Source: Fimenecus sp052298855 (GTDB lineage: Bacteria; Bacillota; Clostridia; Oscillospirales; Acutalibacteraceae). From it: DNA of 64,000 bases. A model generated the notes under the pieces. That model saw only the letters and a program-made list of their open reading frames with translations, was not told where the DNA came from and made no database searches. Positions 17,118-24,842 of the stretch are shown piece by piece. The stretch lies in NCBI GenBank assembly GCA_052298855.1, contig DAVZXP010000007.1, forward strand, positions 1 to 64,000, given 5' to 3'. The position numbers and the translations under genes were made by a program. Each line of letters begins with the position of its first letter. The first letter of the stretch is position 1.

Positions 17118-18980
17118 TTATTTATTGCCGTCCTCAACGTCGGTGTAATCAGCTTCATAGTAGCCGTCGTCGCCCTTGTTAGCGCCGCCCTGAGCGTTGT
17201 TTGCGCCCTGTGCGCCGTCAGCACCCTGCTGAGCCTGTGCCTGAGCCGCAGCCTGCTTGTAAAGCTCCTCCGAAACCTTATAGAAGGACTGTGTAAGCTC
17301 TTCCTTCTTGGATTTGATAGCTTCGATATCCTCGCCCTTGAGAGCTTCCTTCAAAGCGTCAACCTTCTGCTGAACGTCATTTTTATCAGCTTCGGAGAAT
17401 TTATCGCCGTTTTCGGAAATAATCTTCTCACTCTGATAAACAAGCTGTTCTGCTTCGTTTCTTGTGTCAACAGCCTCTTTCTGTTTCTTATCCTGCTCTG
17501 CAAACTGCTCTGCTTCCTTGACAGCCTTTTCAATATCCTCCTTTGACATGTTTGTCGAAGAAGTGATTGAAATTGACTGCTCCTTCTGTGTGCCGAGGTC
17601 TTTTGCCGATACGTGAACGATACCGTTTGCGTCTATATCGAATGTAACCTCGATCTGAGGAACGCCACGGGGTGCAGGCATAATTCCGTCAAGATGGAAT
17701 ACGCCGAGAGTCTTGTTGTCCTTTGCAAATTCTCTCTCGCCCTGAAGAACATGAACCTCAACAGAGGTCTGATTGTCAGCCGCAGTTGAGAAAATCTGGC
17801 TCTTCTTTGTGGGGATAGTAGTATTTCTTTCAATAATCTTGGTGTTTACGCCGCCCATTGTCTCGATACCGAGTGAAAGGGGAGTAACGTCAAGAAGAAG
17901 GATGCCCTCAACATCGCCGCCGAGAACACCGCCCTGGATTGATGCGCCTACTGCAACGCACTCGTCGGGGTTGATGCCCTTGAATGGCTCTTTACCTGTG
18001 AATGATTTGATTGCTTCCTGAACAGCAGGGATTCTTGAAGAACCGCCGACCATAAGAATTTTATGAAGATCGGAAGCCTTAAGACCTGAGTCTGAAAGAG
18101 CCTGACGAACCGGTCCCATTGTAGCTTCTACAAGGTCAGCTGTCATTTCGTTGAACTTAGCTCTTGTAAGAGTTGTTTCAAGGTGCTTAGGACCTGTTGC
18201 GTCTGCTGTGATGAACGGAAGTGAGATGTTTGAGGTTGTAACGCCCGAAAGCTCAATCTTAGCTTTCTCAGCAGCTTCTTTTAATCTCTGCATAGCCATC
18301 TTGTCTGAACGAAGGTCGATGCCCTGTTCCTTCTTGAACTCGTCTGCGAGCCAATCGATAATTCTCTGGTCGAAGTCGTCGCCGCCGAGATGGTTGTTAC
18401 CTGCTGTTGCAAGAACCTCCTGAACACCGTCGCCCATTTCGATAATCGATACATCGAATGTACCGCCGCCGAGGTCATAAACCATAACCTTTTGGTCATC
18501 TTCCTTATCGATGCCGTAAGCCAAAGCAGCTGCTGTCGGCTCGTTGATAATTCTCTTTACCTCAAGACCTGCGATTTTACCTGCGTCCTTTGTAGCCTGA
18601 CGCTGTGCGTCGGTAAAGTATGCGGGAACTGTGATAACAGCCTCTGTAACCTTGCCGCCGAGATAGCTTTCTGCATCTGATTTAAGCTTTGCAAGAATCA
18701 TAGCCGAGATTTCCTGCGGTGTGTAAGCCTTGTCGTCGATCTGTACCTTGTAATCAGAGCCCATATGTCTCTTGATTGAAGAAACGGTTCTGTCGGGGTT
18801 TGTGATAGCCTGGCGCTTTGCAACCTGACCTACCATTCTTTCGCCTGTTTTTGAGAACGCAACAACTGACGGAGTCGTTCTTGCACCCTCTGCGTTAGCG
18901 ATAACTACCGGCTCGCCGCCTTCGATAACAGCTACGCATGAATTTGTTGTACCTAAGTCAATACCTATAACTTTTCCCAT
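17118..18980 (-). CDS. dnaK: Molecular chaperone DnaK (Hsp70)
   Basis: The 620-residue ATP-driven chaperone starts GKVIGIDLGTTNSCVAV. The N-terminal ATPase domain includes VPAYFTDAQRQATKDAG and the VYDLGGGTFDVS phosphate motif. The substrate-binding domain and a Gln/Ala/Gly-rich C-terminal tail ending in acidic YTDVEDGNK follow. A TTG five codons upstream is in frame but falls in the ribosome site; the ATG at 18980 follows TTGGAGG with good spacing. It is the third gene of the operon. Confidence 0.99.
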   Translation of the reverse strand: MGKVIGIDLGTTNSCVAVIEGGEPVVIANAEGARTTPSVVAFSKTGERMVGQVAKRQAITNPDRTVSSIKRHMGSDYKVQIDDKAYTPQEISAMILAKLKSDAESYLGGKVTEAVITVPAYFTDAQRQATKDAGKIAGLEVKRIINEPTAAALAYGIDKEDDQKVMVYDLGGGTFDVSIIEMGDGVQEVLATAGNNHLGGDDFDQRIIDWLADEFKKEQGIDLRSDKMAMQRLKEAAEKAKIELSGVTTSNISLPFITADATGPKHLETTLTRAKFNEMTADLVEATMGPVRQALSDSGLKASDLHKILMVGGSSRIPAVQEAIKSFTGKEPFKGINPDECVAVGASIQGGVLGGDVEGILLLDVTPLSLGIETMGGVNTKIIERNTTIPTKKSQIFSTAADNQTSVEVHVLQGEREFAKDNKTLGVFHLDGIMPAPRGVPQIEVTFDIDANGIVHVSAKDLGTQKEQSISITSSTNMSKEDIEKAVKEAEQFAEQDKKQKEAVDTRNEAEQLVYQSEKIISENGDKFSEADKNDVQQKVDALKEALKGEDIEAIKSKKEELTQSFYKVSEELYKQAAAQAQAQQGADGAQGANNAQGGANKGDDGYYEADYTDVEDGNK

Positions 18981-19022
18981 GATATATACCTCCAAATACT
19001 TGTTTTTTATTATATAGTAAAT

Positions 19023-19544
19023 TTAATTTGCTACCTTAACTACTGCTGCACGGAGAACTCTGTCACCGAGCTTATAGCCCTTTGAGAAAACGTCGACTAT
19101 AACATTTTCCTTTTCGTTCTCGTCGTCTATGTGCATAACCGCCGAGTGAATGTTCGGGTCAAACTCATCGCCCTTTTCTCCGAACGCTTCAACGCCTGCT
19201 TTTTTGAGAATATCGTTGAACTGATTGAAAATCATATCAATTCCCTTTTGATAATCCTCAAGCGAAGCCTCCTTATTGCTTGCCGCCCTTTCAAAGTTGT
19301 CAAGCACGGGGAGAAGCTCTGTCAAAACAGCCGCCTTGCTGTCGCCGTAAGCCTGCTCTTTTTCTTTTATTGAGCGTTTACGGTAATTGTCATACTCCGC
19401 AAGGGTACGTAAGAACTTTTCGTTGGCTTCGTTAAGCTGAGCTTGAAGAGCTTCCGTTTCACTTGGCTCTTTATTATTTTCAACCTCAACCTCTATGCCT
19501 TCGTCAAGCACTTGGTCCTGCTTCTTTGTGTCTTTTTTTGCCAT
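19023..19544 (-). CDS. grpE: Nucleotide exchange factor GrpE
   Basis: The 173-residue protein releases ADP from DnaK. It has an acidic, charged N-terminus and a long coiled coil with LRTLAEYDNYRKRSIKE. The C-terminal beta domain has NIHSAVMHID and GYKLGDRVLRAAVVKVAN, the family signature. It begins 4 bp after hrcA and lies 42 bp before dnaK. Confidence 0.98.
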   Translation of the reverse strand: MAKKDTKKQDQVLDEGIEVEVENNKEPSETEALQAQLNEANEKFLRTLAEYDNYRKRSIKEKEQAYGDSKAAVLTELLPVLDNFERAASNKEASLEDYQKGIDMIFNQFNDILKKAGVEAFGEKGDEFDPNIHSAVMHIDDENEKENVIVDVFSKGYKLGDRVLRAAVVKVAN

Positions 19545-19548
19545 TATG

Positions 19549-20580
19549 TTAATCCTCCATATTGTCTGAAAGAATTATTCCGACAACATCTGTTAAATAT
19601 TTGATGCTCGGTATAAGCCGTGCATAATCAACTCTTGTAGGGCCGATAATTCCAAGCGTTCCGCTTTCGTGACCGCCTATCGAATATTTTGAAAAAATCA
19701 TAGTCGAATTTTGAAGCTCTCTGAAAAGATTTTCTTTACCTATGAGTACGCTCGGACTGTCGTTTGACGTTCTCTGTGAAAAAATCCTGTTAAGCGGCTC
19801 GGCTCTTCTCAAAAATTCCATAAGCTCAAAAGCATTTGTTTCAAATTCTTTGTGCCCGAGAAGATTTGACTGTCCCTCCAAAAGAAGCTCCGTCCTCTCC
19901 GACATCTCTGCTAAGTCGCACAACGCAACAAGCAGGGGAGTCATTGTAAGAGCTTTTTCGCCGAGGGACAATGCTAAAGTCTGTATTTTAGGAATTGTAA
20001 TGTCCGATGCGGGCTTTCCGATGAAATACTGCTTTGCGATATTGTAGAAATTCTCGGCAATATCAATAGTAATTTCCTTGTCTGTACGGCAAACTCTTGT
20101 TTTCAACATTCCTGTTGTGGTGAGCATAACCACCATAGCCGTTCTTGTTCCGATCGGGACAAGCTCAATTCTCTTGACAACCGCCTGCGCTTCCGACGGA
20201 GTTGTTGAAACCGCTGTGCAATGCGTTAAATCGGCAAGAATGTTATTTGCCTTTTCAAGCACCGCCTGCGGCTCGCCCGAGGACTCACGAAGCTTGGAGC
20301 TTATGATGCTTTTTTCGCTCGGGGACATATCGCAGGTTGTCATAAGATGCTCAACATAGTACCTGTAACCCTGATTGGACGGGATACGACCTGCCGAAGT
20401 GTGAGGCTGTTCGAGATAACCCATATCGCTCAGGTCAGACATCTCATTCCTTACGGTTGCTGATGAAACGGAAAGTCCGAGTGAATCGACAAGAGCTTTT
20501 GAGCCAATCGGCTCACCAGTCTGAATGTACTTCTCGACAACCGCCGCAAGTATTTTTTCTTTTCTATCGGTCATTTCCAT
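19549..20580 (-). CDS. hrcA: Heat-inducible transcription repressor HrcA
   Basis: The 343-residue protein binds CIRCE operators and represses the heat-shock operons. The N-terminal winged helix carries GEPIGSKAL, SATVRNEMSDLSDMGYLEQPHTSAGRIPSN, and the C-terminal domain ends with YSIGGHESGTLGIIGPTRVDYARLI. The ATG at 20580 follows AGGTGGTGAG; a second in-frame ATG lies two codons later. It is the first gene of the operon and sits directly behind its own operator, so the operon is autoregulated. Confidence 0.98.
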   Translation of the reverse strand: MEMTDRKEKILAAVVEKYIQTGEPIGSKALVDSLGLSVSSATVRNEMSDLSDMGYLEQPHTSAGRIPSNQGYRYYVEHLMTTCDMSPSEKSIISSKLRESSGEPQAVLEKANNILADLTHCTAVSTTPSEAQAVVKRIELVPIGTRTAMVVMLTTTGMLKTRVCRTDKEITIDIAENFYNIAKQYFIGKPASDITIPKIQTLALSLGEKALTMTPLLVALCDLAEMSERTELLLEGQSNLLGHKEFETNAFELMEFLRRAEPLNRIFSQRTSNDSPSVLIGKENLFRELQNSTMIFSKYSIGGHESGTLGIIGPTRVDYARLIPSIKYLTDVVGIILSDNMED

Positions 20581-20619
20581 TTTATCTCACCACCTGACCG
20601 CTGATTGCTTTGGCACTCA

Positions 20620-20646
20620 TTAGCACTCTTTATCTCTGAGTGCTAA
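20620..20646. promoter_or_regulatory. CIRCE operator
   Basis: Perfect TTAGCACTC-N9-GAGTGCTAA. The 9-base spacer is exactly canonical. It lies between the promoter and hrcA. A third half site, TTGGCACTC, stands one helical turn away at 20610-20618. Confidence 0.98.
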
Positions 20647-20654
20647 CAGTGTTA

Positions 20655-20683
20655 ATTTTAACGTTATTTTCCTCATTTGTCAA
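20655..20683 (-). promoter_or_regulatory. Sigma-A promoter of the hrcA operon
   Basis: On the minus strand, TTGACA (plus-strand 20678-20683) and TAAAAT (20655-20660) are 17 bp apart. Transcription would begin inside or next to CIRCE. Confidence 0.88.
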
Positions 20684-20739
20684 TGATTTATGCGTAAAAA
20701 TTTGTAAATAATTTGTTAAGCGTTTTTGAATTGAAAAAA

Positions 20740-20765
20740 ACAGAGACGGAAAATACCGTCTCTGT
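20740..20765 (-). terminator. Terminator of the three-gene surface module
   Basis: A 10-bp perfect stem acagagacgg / ccgtctctgt is followed on the minus strand by a run of T residues. Confidence 0.9.
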
Positions 20766-20781
20766 CATAGATTAAATGTTA

Positions 20782-21000
20782 TTATTTGGAAACAATACAA
20801 GACAGAAGTCCTTTACCAATTGTTTTCCCTTTTGAGATTATGCCTTTTTCGAATAATTGATTTAGGACGTATTCTGTGTTTTCTGAATTCGCCGTAATGC
20901 CATATTCTTTTATGCTAATATAGGCTTGTCGTTCTGAATTGTTATTTGCTTTAAGCCTTATATCATCAATGATTTTTTGTATTTTTTCATCAGCTATCAT
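20782..21000 (-). CDS. Small protein of unknown function (72 residues)
   Basis: The ATG at 21000 follows TAAGGAATTT and lies 16 bp after the upstream secreted-protein gene. The frame ends just before the shared terminator, so it is the third gene of that unit. The protein is charged, largely helical in appearance, with IQKIIDDIRLKA at the start and a Gly/Lys-rich end (GKTIGKGLLSC). The pattern is compatible with a small winged-helix fold, but I do not recognise the family. A longer frame extends upstream inside the neighbouring gene but has no ribosome site. Confidence 0.55.
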   Translation of the reverse strand: MIADEKIQKIIDDIRLKANNNSERQAYISIKEYGITANSENTEYVLNQLFEKGIISKGKTIGKGLLSCIVSK

Positions 21001-21016
21001 ATTAAATTCCTTACAT

Positions 21017-21535
21017 TTATGCGTTTGCAACTTCTGTTGTAAACGTGATTGTTGCGGTGTAATTTCCGGGAGCAGCTTTACCCCAGTCGGTTGAATCGAT
21101 AAATATATAACAATTTTCTGCGTGGCAAGGATCGGCGTAACCATTAGTAAAAGTGAGATTGGTGTCGACAGTGCCGTTTTTTTGACCGAGAAACACCGGT
21201 TTAACTCCGCTTGTCCAGTCAACTAAAAGTGTGGTGTTTTTGATTTTTAATATAAATGGGATAGTTGTATCAGTGGTTGAAGATGAGAACACATTGTATG
21301 TTGCTGTAATATAAAGGTTCTTACCCTCAGCAAATCCGGAAGAATTTGTAACTGTCGGGGTATCAATTTCTGTATAGGTAGCTGCGTACGCTATTTCTTG
21401 GTCGGAGGGAATGTTAAGCGTGTACGCTGCTCCCGGGACTGTTGTGGTTAATGTGGTTGTGTTTGCCGCAAACGCTATGGTAGCAAACGGAATCACCATT
21501 AACATTGCCAATAAGATTGCCATTGCTTTTTTCAT
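21017..21535 (-). CDS. Secreted beta-rich protein of unknown function
   Basis: The 172-residue protein has a clear signal peptide (basic MKKA, hydrophobic core, cleavage after AFA near residue 23). The mature part is rich in Thr, Asn and Val. It has alternating polar and hydrophobic stretches (YTLNIPSDQEIAY, NLYITATYNVF, YTATITFTTEV) typical of a single beta-sandwich domain. Two cysteines (CHAENC) may form a disulphide. The start follows AAGGAG. It is the middle gene of a unit with a membrane-anchored partner and a small third protein. A pilin-like or surface-layer role is possible but not shown. Confidence 0.72.
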   Translation of the reverse strand: MKKAMAILLAMLMVIPFATIAFAANTTTLTTTVPGAAYTLNIPSDQEIAYAATYTEIDTPTVTNSSGFAEGKNLYITATYNVFSSSTTDTTIPFILKIKNTTLLVDWTSGVKPVFLGQKNGTVDTNLTFTNGYADPCHAENCYIFIDSTDWGKAAPGNYTATITFTTEVANA

Positions 21536-21559
21536 AAAATTTCTCCTTAAATAAAATAT

Positions 21560-22201
21560 TTAATTAACCCTAAGGGATAATTTCGTTTGAGCGCCGTTGA
21601 GACGGTTCATTTCTCCGTCAAAAGAGAAGCAGTCATATTTTAAGACAGCGTTATAGCTGCCTTTTTCAAGCTCTTTATTTAAGCAAATTGCTTCCGAATT
21701 TTCTCCGGGTTTTATGTAATTTGATACCCAAAGTATAGTTCCGTCATCTAACATAAGTGTAATTTTGAAATAGCAGTTATTCTTTGACGGATTGCTTAAA
21801 GCTATATTTTGCTGCTTTCGGTTTGCTTTAAGATTTAATTCTTCATATCCCGGAATTGCCGTATTGCGATTAGTAATGTCAGAGCCGTTTTCTTCGCCGC
21901 CCGGTAAGCTTTCCAAAGCGGCAGGGAAATTGGGTGTTTTGTCGTTCGCACCCTGCGTACCGTTTGCGCCGGACATAGGCTTCTTTGTGGCGTTTGAGGA
22001 TTTTGAAGTGGTACTTTCAGTAGCTTCGTTGCCATATTCAGGTGCAGTGCTCTCGCTAAAATCTTCGGTAACAGAACATTCAGGAGCGATAATATCATTT
22101 TTATCCGAACATGATTTGAAACATAAAATAAAAGTTAAAACAAATATTACTAACACAAGCAAAGTAATAATTATTTTGTATGTTTTATTATTTTTTTGCA
22201 T
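21560..22201 (-). CDS. Membrane-anchored extracellular protein of unknown function
   Basis: The 213-residue protein has one N-terminal membrane segment (about residues 8-28), a long Ser/Thr/Glu-rich linker (to about 120), and a C-terminal beta domain containing NPSKNNCYFKITLMLDDG and YIKPGENSEAICL. This looks like a surface-exposed domain on a stalk. The ATG at 22201 is preferred to an in-frame GTG 14 codons earlier, because the earlier site would fall upstream of the predicted transcription start. It is the first gene of the module, with its promoter covered by two operator sites. I do not recognise the family. Confidence 0.68.
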   Translation of the reverse strand: MQKNNKTYKIIITLLVLVIFVLTFILCFKSCSDKNDIIAPECSVTEDFSESTAPEYGNEATESTTSKSSNATKKPMSGANGTQGANDKTPNFPAALESLPGGEENGSDITNRNTAIPGYEELNLKANRKQQNIALSNPSKNNCYFKITLMLDDGTILWVSNYIKPGENSEAICLNKELEKGSYNAVLKYDCFSFDGEMNRLNGAQTKLSLRVN

Positions 22202-22215
22202 TATATCAGCCGCCG

Positions 22216-22279
22216 TTACGTTAATGTAGCGTAATTGTAGCACGAATTTATGATAAAGTCAATACGTTATATTAACGTA
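22216..22279. promoter_or_regulatory. Two matching operators over the promoter of the surface module
   Basis: Operator 1 is TTACGTTA-ATG-TAGCGTAA (22216-22234, one mismatch between arms). Operator 2 is TACGTTA-TAT-TAACGTA (22263-22279, perfect). Between and overlapping them is a minus-strand promoter: TTGACT (22257-22262) and TACAAT (22234-22239), 17 bp apart. Operator 2 also lies just in front of the divergent Xre regulator gene. Repression of both genes by that regulator is the simplest reading. Confidence 0.8.
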
Positions 22280-22291
22280 AAGGTGATAAAA

Positions 22292-22543
22292 ATGAAACAG
22301 ATACAGTATTTTGGGAATAAGAATATCATTTCCGAAAAAGTTAAGAAAAGACGTATTGAATTGAATATTTCTCAAACAGAGCTTGCTGCAAAAATGCAGG
22401 TTATGAATGTTAATATTGACCAACAGATGATAAGCAAAATAGAAAAGAATAAAAGGCAAGTTACAGATTATGAGTTAGCTTGTTTATGTAAGTGCTTAAA
22501 TGTACAGCCGAATGACTTGCTTTCTGATTTTGAAATAAATTGA
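22292..22543 (+). CDS. Xre-family helix-turn-helix regulator
   Basis: The 83-residue protein is almost entirely one Cro/C1-type HTH domain: ISEKVKKRRIELNISQTELAAKM, QQMISKIEKNKRQV and a final helix LACLCKCLNVQPNDLL. The start at 22292 follows AAAGGTG; an in-frame ATG at 22250 is rejected because it would place the operator inside the coding region. It is divergent from the surface module and probably its repressor. The sequence is AT-rich compared with neighbouring genes. Confidence 0.88.
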   Translation: MKQIQYFGNKNIISEKVKKRRIELNISQTELAAKMQVMNVNIDQQMISKIEKNKRQVTDYELACLCKCLNVQPNDLLSDFEIN

Positions 22544-22564
22544 AAAAAATAATGAAAATATTTC

Positions 22565-22592
22565 TTGACAAGCAATGCATAAAATGTATAAT
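22565..22592 (+). promoter_or_regulatory. Promoter of the thrS leader
   Basis: TTGACA (22565-22570) and TATAAT (22587-22592) are 16 bp apart, about 10 bp before the T-box leader begins. Confidence 0.8.
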
Positions 22593-22599
22593 ATAATGT

Positions 22600-22856
22600 A
22601 ATAAAAGCAAAGCGTTGACGGAGAATGAAAACCGATGCCCGAGCAAAGAGAGGTTTCGCACGGCTGGAACGAAATCGGACGGCACGGTCGGATACCACTC
22701 CAGAGCGAACGGCGAAAGCATTGATTAAGCCGTTCCGTATGACTGCGTTAAGGTCGCACAGAGCGGTAAGGCGTTTGCCTTGCAATACGGGTGGAACCGT
22801 GGAATGTTATTTATGAGCATTTCATCCCATAATTTTGGGATGAGGTGCTTTTTCTT
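22600..22856 (+). promoter_or_regulatory. T-box riboswitch controlling thrS
   Basis: The leader shows the T-box order. Stem I is closed by GGAG (22620-22623) with CTCC (22698-22701) and ACCG (22631-22634) with CGGT (22685-22688). Between them is an internal loop whose 3' strand carries ACC (22694-22696), a threonine specifier codon. The T-box core GGGTGGAACCG is at 22789-22799. A terminator hairpin (22817-22829 with 22836-22848) is followed by a T run. Uncharged tRNA-Thr would stabilise the antiterminator and switch on thrS. Confidence 0.93.
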
Positions 22857-22874
22857 TTGAAAGGAGAAATAAGT

Positions 22875-24821
22875 ATGATTAAAGTAACTTTAAGAGACGA
22901 TGTCAAGGAATTTGAAAGCGGCATCACTGTTGCTGAAATCGCAAAGAGTATCGGTATGGGACTCTACAAGGCGGCTCTCGGCGGCAGAATTAACGGAGAA
23001 TATTGTGACTTGCGAACTCCCGTAACGGAGGATTGCGAGCTTGAAATCGTTACCTTCGGCGACGATTTAGACGGTAAAAAAACATTTTGGCACACAGCTT
23101 CGCACATTCTTGCACAGGCTGTTAAACGCCTTTATCCCAATACAAAGCTTGCAATAGGTCCGGCTATTGACAACGGTTTCTATTATGATTTTGACTCCGA
23201 GGTTAATTTCACACCTGAAATTCTTGAGAAAATCGAAGCTGAAATGAAGAAAATCGTAAAAGAAAATTTGCCGCTTGAAAGGTACGAGATGACTCCCGAT
23301 GAGGCTCTCAAATACTTTGAGGACAACGGCGAGATTTACAAGGTTGAACTTATCAAAGAACACGCAGCAAAGGGCGAGAATATAACCTTCTATAAGCAGG
23401 GCGAATTCAACGAGCTTTGCGCAGGTCCGCATATTATGTCAACAGGCAGCGTTAAGGCGTTTAAGCTTACCTCATGCACGGGCGCTTATTGGAGAGGCGA
23501 CGAGAAGAACAAGATGCTTCAGCGTATCTACGGCGTTGCTTTCCCGAAGGCTGCCGAACTTGAAGAGCATTTGGCTCGTATCGAAGAAGCTAAAAAGAGA
23601 GACCATAACAAGCTCGGCAGAGAGCTTGAGCTGTTCACAACAAGCGACGTTATCGGTCAGGGACTTCCGATTATGCTTCCGAAGGGTGCAAGAATTATTC
23701 AGCTTCTTCAGCGTTTTGTTGAGGATGAGGAACAGAAGAGAGGCTGGCTTCTTACCAAAACACCGTTTATGGCAAAGAGCGACCTTTATAAAATCTCGGG
23801 ACACTGGGATCACTATCTTGACGGTATGTTTGTTTTGGGCGATCCGACAGACGATACAAAAGAGTGCTTTGCACTTCGTCCTATGACTTGTCCGTTCCAG
23901 TATCAGGCATATCTTAACAGGGCAAGAAGCTATCGTGATTTACCGCTTCGTTACAATGAGACTTCTACGCTTTTCAGAAACGAGGCTTCGGGCGAGATGC
24001 ACGGACTTATCCGTGTTCGTCAGTTCACAATTTCAGAGGGACACCTTATGTGCCGTCCCGACCAGCTTGAAAGTGAGTTCAAGGGCTGCCTTGAGCTTGC
24101 GATATATATGCTTAAAACACTCGGCCTTTATGATGATGTTTCATACAGATTTTCACAGTGGGACCCGAATGACAAGGAAAAGTATATCGGCACTCAGGAA
24201 CAGTGGGATGAAGCACAGGGCGTTATGGAGAAAATTCTTAACCACCTTGAAATCCCCTATAAAATCGGTATAGGCGAAGCGGCTTTCTACGGCCCGAAGC
24301 TTGATATTCAGATTAAGAACGTTCACGGCAAAGAGGATACTCTTATCACAATTCAGATTGACCAGATGCTCGCAGAGAAGTTCGGTATGGAATATACTGA
24401 CGCCGACGGCACAAAGAAAATTCCCTATATCATTCACAGAACGTCAATCGGCTGCTATGAGAGAACTCTTGCGCTTCTTATTGAAAAATATGCAGGTGCG
24501 TTCCCGCTTTGGCTCTCTCCCGTTCAGGTTAAAATTCTTCCCATTGCAGACCGTCATCACGAGAGAGCATATGAGATTAAGTCGGAGCTTGAAAAGTACG
24601 GTATGAGAGTTGAGGTTGACGACAGAAGCGAAAAGATAGGCTATAAAATCCGTGAGGCACAGCTTCAGAAAATCAACTATATGTTCGTTGTCGGTGACAA
24701 GGAAGTCGAAGAAAAGACGGTTTCGGTCAGAAAAAGAGGCGAGGGCGACATCGGCTCGATGGCTCTTTCCGATATTATCGCAAGGCTCAATGAAGAAATC
24801 GCAACTAAGGCTATAAACTGA
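22875..24821 (+). CDS. thrS: Threonyl-tRNA synthetase
   Basis: The 648-residue class II synthetase has a TGS domain (about 1-60) and an editing domain with FWHTASHILAQAVKR. The catalytic core has RPMTCPFQYQAY (zinc-binding cysteine), FRNEASGEMHGLIRVRQF (motif 2) and HRTSIGCYERTLALLIE (motif 3). A C-terminal anticodon-binding domain (LPIADRHHERA onward) follows. The ATG at 22875 follows AAAGGAG; the frame is open further upstream but that part lies inside the T-box terminator. It is regulated by the leader in front of it. Confidence 0.98.
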   Translation: MIKVTLRDDVKEFESGITVAEIAKSIGMGLYKAALGGRINGEYCDLRTPVTEDCELEIVTFGDDLDGKKTFWHTASHILAQAVKRLYPNTKLAIGPAIDNGFYYDFDSEVNFTPEILEKIEAEMKKIVKENLPLERYEMTPDEALKYFEDNGEIYKVELIKEHAAKGENITFYKQGEFNELCAGPHIMSTGSVKAFKLTSCTGAYWRGDEKNKMLQRIYGVAFPKAAELEEHLARIEEAKKRDHNKLGRELELFTTSDVIGQGLPIMLPKGARIIQLLQRFVEDEEQKRGWLLTKTPFMAKSDLYKISGHWDHYLDGMFVLGDPTDDTKECFALRPMTCPFQYQAYLNRARSYRDLPLRYNETSTLFRNEASGEMHGLIRVRQFTISEGHLMCRPDQLESEFKGCLELAIYMLKTLGLYDDVSYRFSQWDPNDKEKYIGTQEQWDEAQGVMEKILNHLEIPYKIGIGEAAFYGPKLDIQIKNVHGKEDTLITIQIDQMLAEKFGMEYTDADGTKKIPYIIHRTSIGCYERTLALLIEKYAGAFPLWLSPVQVKILPIADRHHERAYEIKSELEKYGMRVEVDDRSEKIGYKIREAQLQKINYMFVVGDKEVEEKTVSVRKRGEGDIGSMALSDIIARLNEEIATKAIN

Positions 24822-24842
24822 TATTGAAAGAGTGGTAGATAT

